A stretch of 51,466 nucleotides of DNA from Cyclobacterium sp. 1_MG-2023 (GTDB taxonomy: Bacteria > Bacteroidota > Bacteroidia > Cytophagales > Cyclobacteriaceae), in assembly GCF_030546805.1 (NCBI RefSeq), contig NZ_JAUOPC010000020.1, positions 1-51,466 of the forward strand, read 5' to 3'. Below the pieces are notes generated by a model. The model was not told the origin of the DNA and did no database searches. It was given only the letters and a program-made list of their open reading frames with translations. Each line of letters opens with the position of its first letter. The first letter of the stretch is position 1. The position numbers were made by a program, and so were the translations under genes. Shown one piece after another: positions 45,169 to 51,466 of this stretch.

Positions 45169-46308
45169 TTATCTAATCATTACTTCCCAGTACTTCGTGT
45201 GCTTTGATTTACCGGCAGGCCCTTCTACCGTTAAGGTCACCACTTTGTGAATTCCTTTTTCTTTGAATTGATGGATCGGATGTTGTTCATTCGAGTAATT
45301 TCCATCCCCAAAATCCCATTCCCATTTCAAAATCTCTCCTTGTGATTCATCTCTGAAGGCTACACGCTTCTTTTCCATATCTATTACTTCAAAAGACCAT
45401 TCTGCCTTGATCAAATCCCTTAATTCACTTTCTATTGGCATCAATTTAAACTTGCGTAGGAAGCTTGCGTCTTTTACCATCCGTACATCATGGGATAAAT
45501 TGAAATGCCCTTCTCTTTCCCCTCCGTCAAAATCTAATATCGACCAGGAAAGGCCAATGCTATCGCCCTCAATGAGTTCCGATTCAATGGCCTTTTCAGG
45601 ACCTTCATAAGGGGCATAATCATAAGGTGTAACCCAAAATTCCAAAACCAGCTTTCCCCCATCCCCAGGTTCAAAATTGTAATCATAAGCATAATTTGAT
45701 TGAGGGAAATCACCTATCCAATGTTGATTGCCCCAAATCAAAACCCATGCATTATTTACAGGCGGGGTATAGATATGATAATTTTGAGCGTGGACACCAC
45801 TAAAAGTGAAATGGTTTTCTAAATAGGCCTCCGATTTGCTATCCCACTTCAGCTTATCTTTATTATAATCCGGGTTATAAATAAAAGGTCCACCTGAAAG
45901 GTCCCCATCAACCACTATTTCGAAAATATCATTGAGGTATCCCTTATTACTAAACCTCCCAAAATCCCAAAAATCATCAGTAGCTTCATACAAAAAGTAC
46001 AGCCTGTTTAAACCCTTTACCCAACCTACTTTTACGCTTACATTTAAATCGTCTGTATGATCAATAGCATTTCCCAATCCATCCTCTGTATCTTTCAACA
46101 TTTCATTGCCATACTCATACGAATTGGGTACTATTTCCCAGTCATCCGATTTTCCATCTATACGGGGCATCTGATTTTTAGGGAACTGAAAGATTTTGAA
46201 AGGTTTTTCATTTCCGGAGATCTCATTCGCTGAATCATTTTGCGCCTTCATTGAAGAAGTGCAAAAAACCGCCAAAATTGTAAAAAAATAAGTTTTCAGC
46301 TTGCTCAT
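45169..46308 (-). CDS. secreted CBM9-like/PKD protein
   Basis: 379 residues with a signal peptide (YFFTILAVFCTSSMKAQ). Residues about 45-300 fit a CBM9-like sandwich (MPRIDGKSDDWEIVPNSYEY, RLYFLYEATDDFWDFG, IFEIVVDGDLSGG, GGKLVLEFWVTPYDYAP). The C-terminus is a PKD domain with WEWDFGDGNYSNEQHP (DFGDG at 332-336) and HKVVTLTVEGPAG. No catalytic domain is visible. It is probably a surface or extracellular binding protein for glycan. It has no close neighbour on its strand and is flanked by repeat block R4. Confidence 0.8.
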   Translation of the reverse strand: MSKLKTYFFTILAVFCTSSMKAQNDSANEISGNEKPFKIFQFPKNQMPRIDGKSDDWEIVPNSYEYGNEMLKDTEDGLGNAIDHTDDLNVSVKVGWVKGLNRLYFLYEATDDFWDFGRFSNKGYLNDIFEIVVDGDLSGGPFIYNPDYNKDKLKWDSKSEAYLENHFTFSGVHAQNYHIYTPPVNNAWVLIWGNQHWIGDFPQSNYAYDYNFEPGDGGKLVLEFWVTPYDYAPYEGPEKAIESELIEGDSIGLSWSILDFDGGEREGHFNLSHDVRMVKDASFLRKFKLMPIESELRDLIKAEWSFEVIDMEKKRVAFRDESQGEILKWEWDFGDGNYSNEQHPIHQFKEKGIHKVVTLTVEGPAGKSKHTKYWEVMIR

Positions 46309-46384
46309 TTAACTAAAATAACCTTTCAAACGTTTAAGAATATAATTAACTCTAATTAATAAATACTTAAATACTTAACCAAGG

Positions 46385-46398
46385 ATTTGCATGCAAAT
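46385..46398. promoter_or_regulatory. 14-bp perfect palindrome, operator candidate
   Basis: ATTTGCATGCAAAT, 76 bp upstream of the CBM9/PKD start, in an otherwise featureless AT-rich region. Its size and symmetry suit a dimeric HTH regulator such as LacI or Crp types; no regulator is encoded nearby. Confidence 0.35.
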
Positions 46399-46704
46399 GC
46401 CCTATGTTATCAGTCACTTAAGCTATTATATATCAAATTAAGTATTTCGGACAAAGAATCTAGGAGAAAGACCATTTTTTTATGAAAAATTGCAATTGAA
46501 GGATTTATCGGTTTGATTCACTAGATGTATATAAAGACTTACAAACCAAGCTGTAATCAGAAAAAACAATGGTGAGCCAACAAAGTCTAAATCAATTCCC
46601 TCCCGAAACTTCCAAAATCCGGCTTCTACACCCACATTCTTTAATTACTTATGCAAAAAAGGCAGGTCCGCAATAAACTGAAGCCTTAACCGCACCATAA
46701 ACAC
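46399..46704. other. intergenic, no gene seen
   Basis: About 300 bp of AT-rich sequence between the minus-strand CPBP gene (ending at 46705) and the CBM9/PKD promoter region. No repeat family member, RNA gene or T-tract hairpin was found. Confidence 0.5.
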
Positions 46705-47523
46705 TTAATTGTTGTGGCTAGCTTTTTCTTTTTTTATATAGATTTCTGTGGCCACTATACCTATAATCAACAGAAGAACTTGAAGCCCCACCCCAAAGTG
46801 TTCATTGGCTATTATTTCCGTTTCGGAGACATTCGCCGGATAGTCCACATTCCATATAGATTCAATTCCTTCTTGACCACCTATTACAGATTGAACAAAA
46901 TTGAGGCCGAAGTGTAGCCCTGTAGGAAAAGCTATTCCACCGGACATCACAGCGGTTAGTGCATATGCCAAAGCCCAAATACCGGGTCCTAATAGTGAAA
47001 TTTTAGGGCTCCACATCATAAGCATGTGGTATACAGCAAATAATAGGGCTAAAATGATTTGGGTGGCCCTAAATCCGAATGCTTTCTTAAGGGTCAATAG
47101 CGGGTAAGATCGGAATGCCACTTCCTCCATAAAAGCAAGTGGGACAAATGCTAAAGACCAGAATAAGAAAGGGAATAAGGAAACATCATGGTTTAAAGAT
47201 AATTCCAATTGGCTGTACCCGATTTGAGAAAACATCATCGCTGCTGCAAGCACTATACCCAAAGAAACGCCAATGACAGACTTAGCAAAGGAACTTTTCT
47301 CCCAGTTAAGACCATAGTCTTTAGGCTTTTTCTTCTCCCATTTCAGAAATACAATAACTGTCAGTATTACCCCTATGGTACCCAATAATCCTTGCGCGTA
47401 TCGCTCATATTCGGCCGGAAAGAAAGGTTTTAGCTGGGACAATATAGCACCAAAAAGTATAAACATGGCTATAAAGCCTATTGACTTTACTAGTGATTTT
47501 AGTTTATTGTTTACTATCTTCAT
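46705..47523 (-). CDS. CPBP-family intramembrane metalloprotease
   Basis: 272 residues with about seven hydrophobic segments. The three CPBP motifs are in place: EEVAFR (Glu133, Glu134, Arg138), FAVYH (Phe162, His166) and HFGLN (His204, Asn208). The family includes CAAX-type prenyl proteases and bacterial immunity proteins for peptides. Its ATG overlaps the preceding GNAT stop by 4 bp, so it is the third gene of an operon with the monooxygenase. Its substrate is unknown. Confidence 0.9.
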   Translation of the reverse strand: MKIVNNKLKSLVKSIGFIAMFILFGAILSQLKPFFPAEYERYAQGLLGTIGVILTVIVFLKWEKKKPKDYGLNWEKSSFAKSVIGVSLGIVLAAAMMFSQIGYSQLELSLNHDVSLFPFLFWSLAFVPLAFMEEVAFRSYPLLTLKKAFGFRATQIILALLFAVYHMLMMWSPKISLLGPGIWALAYALTAVMSGGIAFPTGLHFGLNFVQSVIGGQEGIESIWNVDYPANVSETEIIANEHFGVGLQVLLLIIGIVATEIYIKKEKASHNN

Positions 47524-47984
47524 TTAGCTGATTGATATTTTAGTACGATTTGATCTATTAGCTGTAGCCCATTTTCTATTATAGGGTGGTCGTAATTTTC
47601 CAAAAAGAAATCCTTTCTTAGACAGTGTGGTTTAAACCCATTCTTCTTGTAAAACCTCAAAGCATTCTTGGAGGCATCACCCGTTCCCACAAGTACAATT
47701 TTTGTAGGGTAGATTTCCTTGACCTTTTGAATACACCAGCTCCCCACCCCACAATTGCGGTATCCTTTGATAATCGCCAGGTTTTTAATCTCAATAGTGG
47801 AAGCGTCTATTTCCTGAATGGCACAGACACCAATGGTCAGTTCATTGTCTGTTACCAGATAAAGATCACATCGGTGAATGTATTTATTAATGGCTTGGAT
47901 AGATTCATCGGCCAATAGCAAATGCTTATACGGAATGGCTTCATTTACTATCCTTTTACTGAAACGTAATGCTAAAAATTTCAT
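47520..47984 (-). CDS. GNAT-family N-acetyltransferase
   Basis: 154 residues. The central region VCAIQEIDASTIEIKNLAI, then GYRNCGVGSWCIQKV (the acetyl-CoA loop, a variant of R/Q-x-x-G-x-G/A) and NALRFYKKNGFK, match the GNAT fold. It is coupled by 4-bp overlaps to the monooxygenase upstream and the CPBP protease downstream. Substrate unknown. Confidence 0.85.
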   Translation of the reverse strand: MKFLALRFSKRIVNEAIPYKHLLLADESIQAINKYIHRCDLYLVTDNELTIGVCAIQEIDASTIEIKNLAIIKGYRNCGVGSWCIQKVKEIYPTKIVLVGTGDASKNALRFYKKNGFKPHCLRKDFFLENYDHPIIENGLQLIDQIVLKYQSAK

Positions 47985-49105
47985 AAACCATCTACAGCAT
48001 AAAGCATATTCATTTGCTTGTCTACTATTTTTTCCGGTGTTATTTTCATCATAGCTTTTAGCAGCATTTGCCCTGCTCTATTGTGTACCATTCGTCCGAA
48101 ATTCCAGGAATTATTTACTACATAGTCTACCTTTTTTCTTCTTTGTATTTCAAAGGCTTTGAATGCATCTTGTGGAGAGTCGGCCTCTTTTAAATAGCGA
48201 CTTATATAGAAGGCGTCTTCTATTCCCTGACAAGCCCCTTGCCCCATATTTGGGGTAGTAGCATGTGCAGCATCACCAAGTAGACATGCGTTTGAATTGT
48301 ACCAGGTATCCAATCTTTTTAAATCTATCAGCTCGGTCCTATGCATATCTCCTGATGCCTCAATAATTTTGGCTATTATTGGATCAAAGTCTTTAAATAA
48401 AGCCGATAAGGAAGGCTTACTAAATTCTTTAGGACAAATTTCTCTATTCAAAACAATGAAAAAGTATACCGAATCGGGTGAAAGCTGAGAGAACCCAAAT
48501 CTTCGTTTATCCCCCCAAACTTCTTTACCTACTCGTTTTAGATGATTAGGTAAAGTAATATTTACTATTCCTCTACAACAAATTTGTCTGGTTTGTCTAA
48601 ACTCAGTAGGCAAGCCCATTGCTTTTCTCACTCGTGACTTAATGCCGTCAGCACCCAGGACAATATCTGCTGGAATGGATTTGTTCTTGAATTGCAATTG
48701 CACTTTGCCTTCATCATTTTGATGATCAATATAGGGCTCCCCTAATGCTACCATTTGGAGTTGCTCACACTTTTCGTAAAGGATGCGTTGAAGTTTCCCA
48801 CGGTGAATCGCAATTGTCTGGTTTCCATATTGATCTTCAACAACGGCTTTTCTTATTTTTTTGATGGGTTTAAGGTTAGGATAGGTAATTTCCATTTTAT
48901 CAAGGGCACAGCCTTTATTCAATACAGCTTCCTTCAGACCAAGCCAATGCAAAATTTGAACAGCATTTGGCTGTAGCCACACACCCGCACCAATCTCATT
49001 AAGTGATGCTGCTTGTTCGTAAACTTTTGATGCTACTCCAGATTTATGCAAGGCCAATGCGGTTGTCAAGCCGGTGATTCCTCCTCCAATTATCGATATA
49101 TCCAT
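47981..49105 (-). CDS. FAD-dependent monooxygenase (UbiH/PHBH-like)
   Basis: 374 residues with the N-terminal dinucleotide motif IGGGITGLTTALALHKSG (GxGxxG), the middle motif GADGIKSRVRKAMG (DG fold) and the C-terminal LLGDAAHATTPNMGQGACQG with the GD motif for FAD ribityl contact. These define group A flavin monooxygenases that hydroxylate aromatic or polyketide-like compounds, including antibiotics such as tetracyclines. It is the first gene of a three-gene operon, divergent from a TetR gene 54 bp away, as commonly seen for regulator-controlled detoxification genes. The true substrate cannot be read from sequence. Confidence 0.9.
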   Translation of the reverse strand: MDISIIGGGITGLTTALALHKSGVASKVYEQAASLNEIGAGVWLQPNAVQILHWLGLKEAVLNKGCALDKMEITYPNLKPIKKIRKAVVEDQYGNQTIAIHRGKLQRILYEKCEQLQMVALGEPYIDHQNDEGKVQLQFKNKSIPADIVLGADGIKSRVRKAMGLPTEFRQTRQICCRGIVNITLPNHLKRVGKEVWGDKRRFGFSQLSPDSVYFFIVLNREICPKEFSKPSLSALFKDFDPIIAKIIEASGDMHRTELIDLKRLDTWYNSNACLLGDAAHATTPNMGQGACQGIEDAFYISRYLKEADSPQDAFKAFEIQRRKKVDYVVNNSWNFGRMVHNRAGQMLLKAMMKITPEKIVDKQMNMLYAVDGL

Positions 49106-49118
49106 TATTTTCGTAATT

Positions 49119-49155
49119 TTAGGTCAAATTTACTAAATTAGGTCAAGTATACTAA
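49119..49155. promoter_or_regulatory. direct-repeat operator candidate between monooxygenase and TetR genes
   Basis: TTAGGTCAAATTTACTAA (49119-49136) and TTAGGTCAAGTATACTAA (49138-49155) differ at two positions and are 19 bp apart. Each is flanked by TTAG/CTAA symmetry. On the minus strand TAAATTTG (49125-49132) fits a -7 box with TTAG 19 bp upstream, so a repressor bound here would cover the monooxygenase promoter. The second copy ends 4 bp before the TetR start codon. Confidence 0.65.
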
Positions 49156-49159
49156 TTTT

Positions 49160-49783
49160 ATGAAGACAAAAGAACGAATTCTCATTAAAGCATTGGCATT
49201 GTTCAATAAACAAGGCCTTAAAGAGATCACCTTAAGGCAAATAGCAAGTTCACTTGAAATGAGTCAGGGTAATTTGAATTATCACTTTAGAACAAAATCA
49301 GAGATTGTATCCCAGTTGTACTTTATGTTGGTAGATAAGATGGATCGTGAAATAAACCAAATAAGCGGCGATAAGCCCATTCTGTCTTTATTATTTAAGA
49401 GTGCCAAAGTATCCATGAATATTTTATACCAATACCGGTTTATCACCAGAGATTTGTATCATGTGCTGGGCAATGATGAAGCCTTGAAAAAACATTACCT
49501 TCACTTACAGCAAACACGCAAACAACAATACAAATTGCTATTCAAAAACTTAACTCACCAAGGTTTGATGCGAGAGGAAGAGCTGGAAGGTGAATTTGAC
49601 AGATTGTATGAGCGCATGAATATCTTGGGGGACAATTGGATTAATGCTGCTGAATTTTTCATTAAAGAAGATACCTCAAAAGTAGATTATTACCATGCCT
49701 TATTATTTGAGGTGATTTATCCATATCTAACCCAACCAGGAAAAAAGCAGTACCTGCTATTGTTAAATCAGTCAGCAAGCTAG
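49160..49783 (+). CDS. TetR-family transcriptional regulator
   Basis: 207 residues. The N-terminal HTH (about 5-50) reads RILIKALALFNKQGLKEITL, RQIASSLEMSQGNLNYHFRT, KSEIVSQLYFML, a standard TetR pattern. The rest is helical ligand-binding domain (LYHVLGNDEALKKHYLHLQQ, MNILGDNWINAAEFFIKEDT). It is divergent from the monooxygenase operon and probably represses it and itself through the repeats at 49119-49155. Confidence 0.9.
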   Translation: MKTKERILIKALALFNKQGLKEITLRQIASSLEMSQGNLNYHFRTKSEIVSQLYFMLVDKMDREINQISGDKPILSLLFKSAKVSMNILYQYRFITRDLYHVLGNDEALKKHYLHLQQTRKQQYKLLFKNLTHQGLMREEELEGEFDRLYERMNILGDNWINAAEFFIKEDTSKVDYYHALLFEVIYPYLTQPGKKQYLLLLNQSAS

Positions 49784-50090
49784 TGCCTGATTGTTTTAAT
49801 ACTAATACCTGAAAGGCACTAGTGCTGTGGCAATAAATGGCTTATTATAACCAAGCTAATTTCCCTGTTGCGAAAAAAAAAGCTACCGGAGCTTACGTCC
49901 AAATCCTGACAGCTCCAGATAATAATAAACTAACAGGGTAGTCGATAAAAATCTAAAAAAAGAGGGAAAACCATTCCCCATAGTAATCCTAATTCCCAAA
50001 CCCCTAAACCGTTCCCTGAGAAAGTTCCCTGAGCTTGTTTAAGGGGTCGATGGGTTCCAGCTATCAGAATGCTTAGTTATTGTAAGCAGA
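49784..50090. other. intergenic, no gene seen
   Basis: Contains CTAGTGCCT (49780-49788) facing AGGCACTAG (49814-49822), a 9-bp stem across the TetR stop with a 25-nt loop but no T tract, and near 50020-50050 a half-site of the CCCTGAGCTTG REP family. Confidence 0.5.
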
Positions 50091-50570
50091 TTATAGTGGT
50101 TTATACATAATATGAGTATCTACGAAGCCTAATTTAAGGTGTCTAAATCCATTTGGTGTGGTACCAATGATTTTAAACCCATACTTTTCCCACAGTTTAA
50201 TTGCGGTTTTGTTAGTACTAACAACAATGTTAAATTGAATTGCTTTAAAATTACTTTCTTTTGCAAATTCTAATGAATGTTCACATAGTTGTTTTCCTAT
50301 ACCTTTTCCTTGCGCATTAGGACTTACCATATAGCTGCAATTTGCTATGTGATTTCCTAAACCTATTTGGTTTGGCTTTATTATATAAGTCCCTAAAATT
50401 TCATTGTTTTCTTCAAATACAAAGGTGTTCATATAATCCGAAAACCAATGTTTCTGAATATCTTCTTTTGACGTTCCCGGACTAAATACATATGTATCTC
50501 CTGTTTTTATCACTTCAGAAAATATTTTCCATACGGCGTTATAATCTTCTCTTGTTGCTTTTCTAATCAT
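50091..50570 (-). CDS. GNAT-family N-acetyltransferase
   Basis: 159 residues with a complete GNAT core: MIRKATREDYNAVWKIFSEV at the start, SYMVSPNAQGKGIGKQLCEH (Q-G-K-G-I-G acetyl-CoA loop, about 83-96) and NKTAIKLWEKYGFKIIGTTP. Last gene of the MarR-led operon, overlapping the small membrane protein gene by 4 bp. Overall form recalls amino-acid or phosphinothricin-type acetyltransferases; the substrate is not known. Confidence 0.9.
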   Translation of the reverse strand: MIRKATREDYNAVWKIFSEVIKTGDTYVFSPGTSKEDIQKHWFSDYMNTFVFEENNEILGTYIIKPNQIGLGNHIANCSYMVSPNAQGKGIGKQLCEHSLEFAKESNFKAIQFNIVVSTNKTAIKLWEKYGFKIIGTTPNGFRHLKLGFVDTHIMYKPL

Positions 50571-50779
50571 TGGATATTTTTTGAATTGTAAATATGATAG
50601 GCGTGAATGAAACAGTATAAAATAGCACCTACCACAACTGGAATAGCATTTATAGCAAAACCATAAATAATATACATTAAGCTAGAAATGAAATGCCAGG
50701 TTCTTAATTTGATTATGTTTTTATTTGACAAAGCAAATAAAGCGATACCTAAAGCTGAAAAACCGAATAAATTAATCAT
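50567..50779 (-). CDS. small inner-membrane protein (YgjV-like)
   Basis: 70 residues with two or three hydrophobic segments (FGFSALGIALFALSN, WHFISSLMYIIYGFAINAIP, VVVGAILYCFIHAYHIY). The pattern resembles a short version of the YgjV-type membrane proteins. It overlaps MarR by 8 bp and the GNAT gene by 4 bp. Function unknown. Confidence 0.7.
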   Translation of the reverse strand: MINLFGFSALGIALFALSNKNIIKLRTWHFISSLMYIIYGFAINAIPVVVGAILYCFIHAYHIYNSKNIQ

Positions 50780-51242
50780 TATCTAAATGGATTAAAGTTC
50801 GTTCTTTATAGTCGGATTTTGAAATAGCAATTTCAATTCTATCCAAATGTTCGAAAATTTCAGTGTTGTTATCTAAAATGTCTACAATAGTTTTTTCACC
50901 AGCAGACCAAATCCCTTCTAATTTAGGTAGTTCTTTTTTTGCCTTAGTTGTAAGTTTCAGTAACTGAATTCTACTGTCCTTTTTATCTTTCTCGGCTTTA
51001 AGATATTTTTTGGTCTTCATTTTATTGACAATCTTAATAACTCCAGGCTGAGATATTTTCAATTCTTCAGCAATTTCAGTAATTGTAAGGGTATTTTTTT
51101 CCTTGAAAAGAAGAAATATTAAATGCCAATTAGGTTCAATTTCAAGGTTTAAGGTTTTATATAAATCCTTTGCTCCATAAAGTAAATTATCACTTATTCT
51201 TTTGAGTCTGGCAGTAAAAGTTAAATGGTCGTATTTTTTCAT
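50772..51242 (-). CDS. MarR-family transcriptional regulator
   Basis: 156 residues with a winged helix (about 50-115: NTLTITEIAEELKISQPGVI, KIVNKMKTKKYLKAEKDKKD, SRIQLLKLTTKAKKELP), including the DSR wing motif typical of MarR. First gene of a three-gene operon and probably autoregulated through the two palindromic sites directly upstream. Confidence 0.88.
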   Translation of the reverse strand: MKKYDHLTFTARLKRISDNLLYGAKDLYKTLNLEIEPNWHLIFLLFKEKNTLTITEIAEELKISQPGVIKIVNKMKTKKYLKAEKDKKDSRIQLLKLTTKAKKELPKLEGIWSAGEKTIVDILDNNTEIFEHLDRIEIAISKSDYKERTLIHLDND

Positions 51243-51247
51243 AATTA

Positions 51248-51301
51248 CATAACTGGTTATGCAAATATAGGAATTTCAAATTAAATAGTTAACTGGTTAT
51301 G
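51248..51301 (-). promoter_or_regulatory. MarR promoter with two operator candidates
   Basis: CATAACTGGTTATG (51248-51261) is a perfect inverted repeat CATAAC-N2-GTTATG. A variant GTTAACTGGTTATG lies at 51288-51301, exactly 40 bp away. Between them, on the minus strand, TATATTTG (51262-51269) fits the -7 box TAnnTTTG. One site overlaps the predicted start of transcription and the other the -33 region. Confidence 0.7.
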
Positions 51302-51400
51302 TTTTTTTTTTTTTGAAGAATTGCTTAAAACGGAACTAAGCCAAACCAATTTTTATGGCTTAGATTACCAAAAAAATAATTCTCGATCTTGTGGATATAA

Positions 51401-51466
51401 CGGTTTGATTTGTGCCACCCTTTTCGGTCAAACTGTGCCAGGCATTTCGGTTTAAACTGTGCCATT
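51401..51466. mobile_element. probable terminus of an IS21-family element (partial)
   Basis: Three direct repeats end in TGTGCCA: CGGTTTGATTTGTGCCA (51401), CGGTCAAACTGTGCCA (51425) and CGGTTTAAACTGTGCCA (51448). Multiple terminal repeats of this kind, with ACTGTGCCA cores, are characteristic of Bacteroidota IS21-like elements. The istA/istB genes would lie beyond the right edge. Confidence 0.6.

Overview
The window is from a member of the Bacteroidota, most likely a marine Cyclobacteriaceae-type heterotroph (Cyclobacterium, Algoriphagus or Echinicola-like). This assignment rests on protein content: three SusC/SusD pairs, a FecI/FecR pair, NVEALA-type peptides, 6-bladed beta-propeller lipoproteins, CBM9-like domains and TAnnTTTG-like -7 boxes. 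The DNA is AT-rich, genes often overlap by 1-8 bp, and several intergenic blocks are packed with nested palindromic repeats.

Layout. 1-1957: repeat block R1, with a 405-bp tandem unit (2.6 copies) and REP-like hairpins. 1958-3794: a frameshifted ThuA-like gene directly followed by a Kelch-type secreted propeller. 4027-4239: a small coiled-coil protein. 4444-8166: a duplicated module of NVEALA leader peptide plus 6-bladed beta-propeller lipoprotein. The second peptide gene carries a nonsense codon, and the tail of a third propeller survives as a remnant. 8327-9490: a secreted alpha/beta hydrolase. 9491-10638: repeat block R2. 10639-12543: a large secreted protein of unknown family. 12544-14601: repeat block R3.

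14602-35335, all on the minus strand, is a polysaccharide utilisation locus (PUL 1). In transcription order it holds a GH78-type rhamnosidase lipoprotein, FecI-like sigma, FecR-like anti-sigma, SusC (with STN domain), SusD, a second SusC (no STN), a second SusD, a GH99-like protein with a CBM9-like tail, a DUF5722-like clan-A protein, and a second GH99-like/CBM9 paralogue. The last genes overlap or nearly touch and look translationally coupled. A plausible reading is sigma/anti-sigma-controlled import and breakdown of a rhamnose-containing glycan; the substrate is not provable from sequence. 36683-42309 on the plus strand is a second SusC/SusD set with a small lipoprotein, ending at a clear intrinsic terminator (PUL 2). 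It has an STN domain but no sigma/anti-sigma pair in view.

42470-45165 is repeat block R4. 45169-46308 encodes a secreted CBM9-like/PKD protein. 46705-49105 is a three-gene overlapping minus-strand operon (FAD monooxygenase, GNAT, CPBP protease) divergent from a TetR regulator (49160-49783), with a direct-repeat operator candidate between them. 50091-51242 is a MarR / small membrane protein / GNAT operon with two MarR-type operator candidates. The right edge carries three direct repeats resembling the terminus of an IS21-family element.

The two least-explained systems are (a) the duplicated peptide/propeller module, where promoter and leader are conserved but the mature Cys-rich peptide has diverged, and (b) an eight-copy, 183-186-bp element that folds end to end as a long imperfect hairpin.
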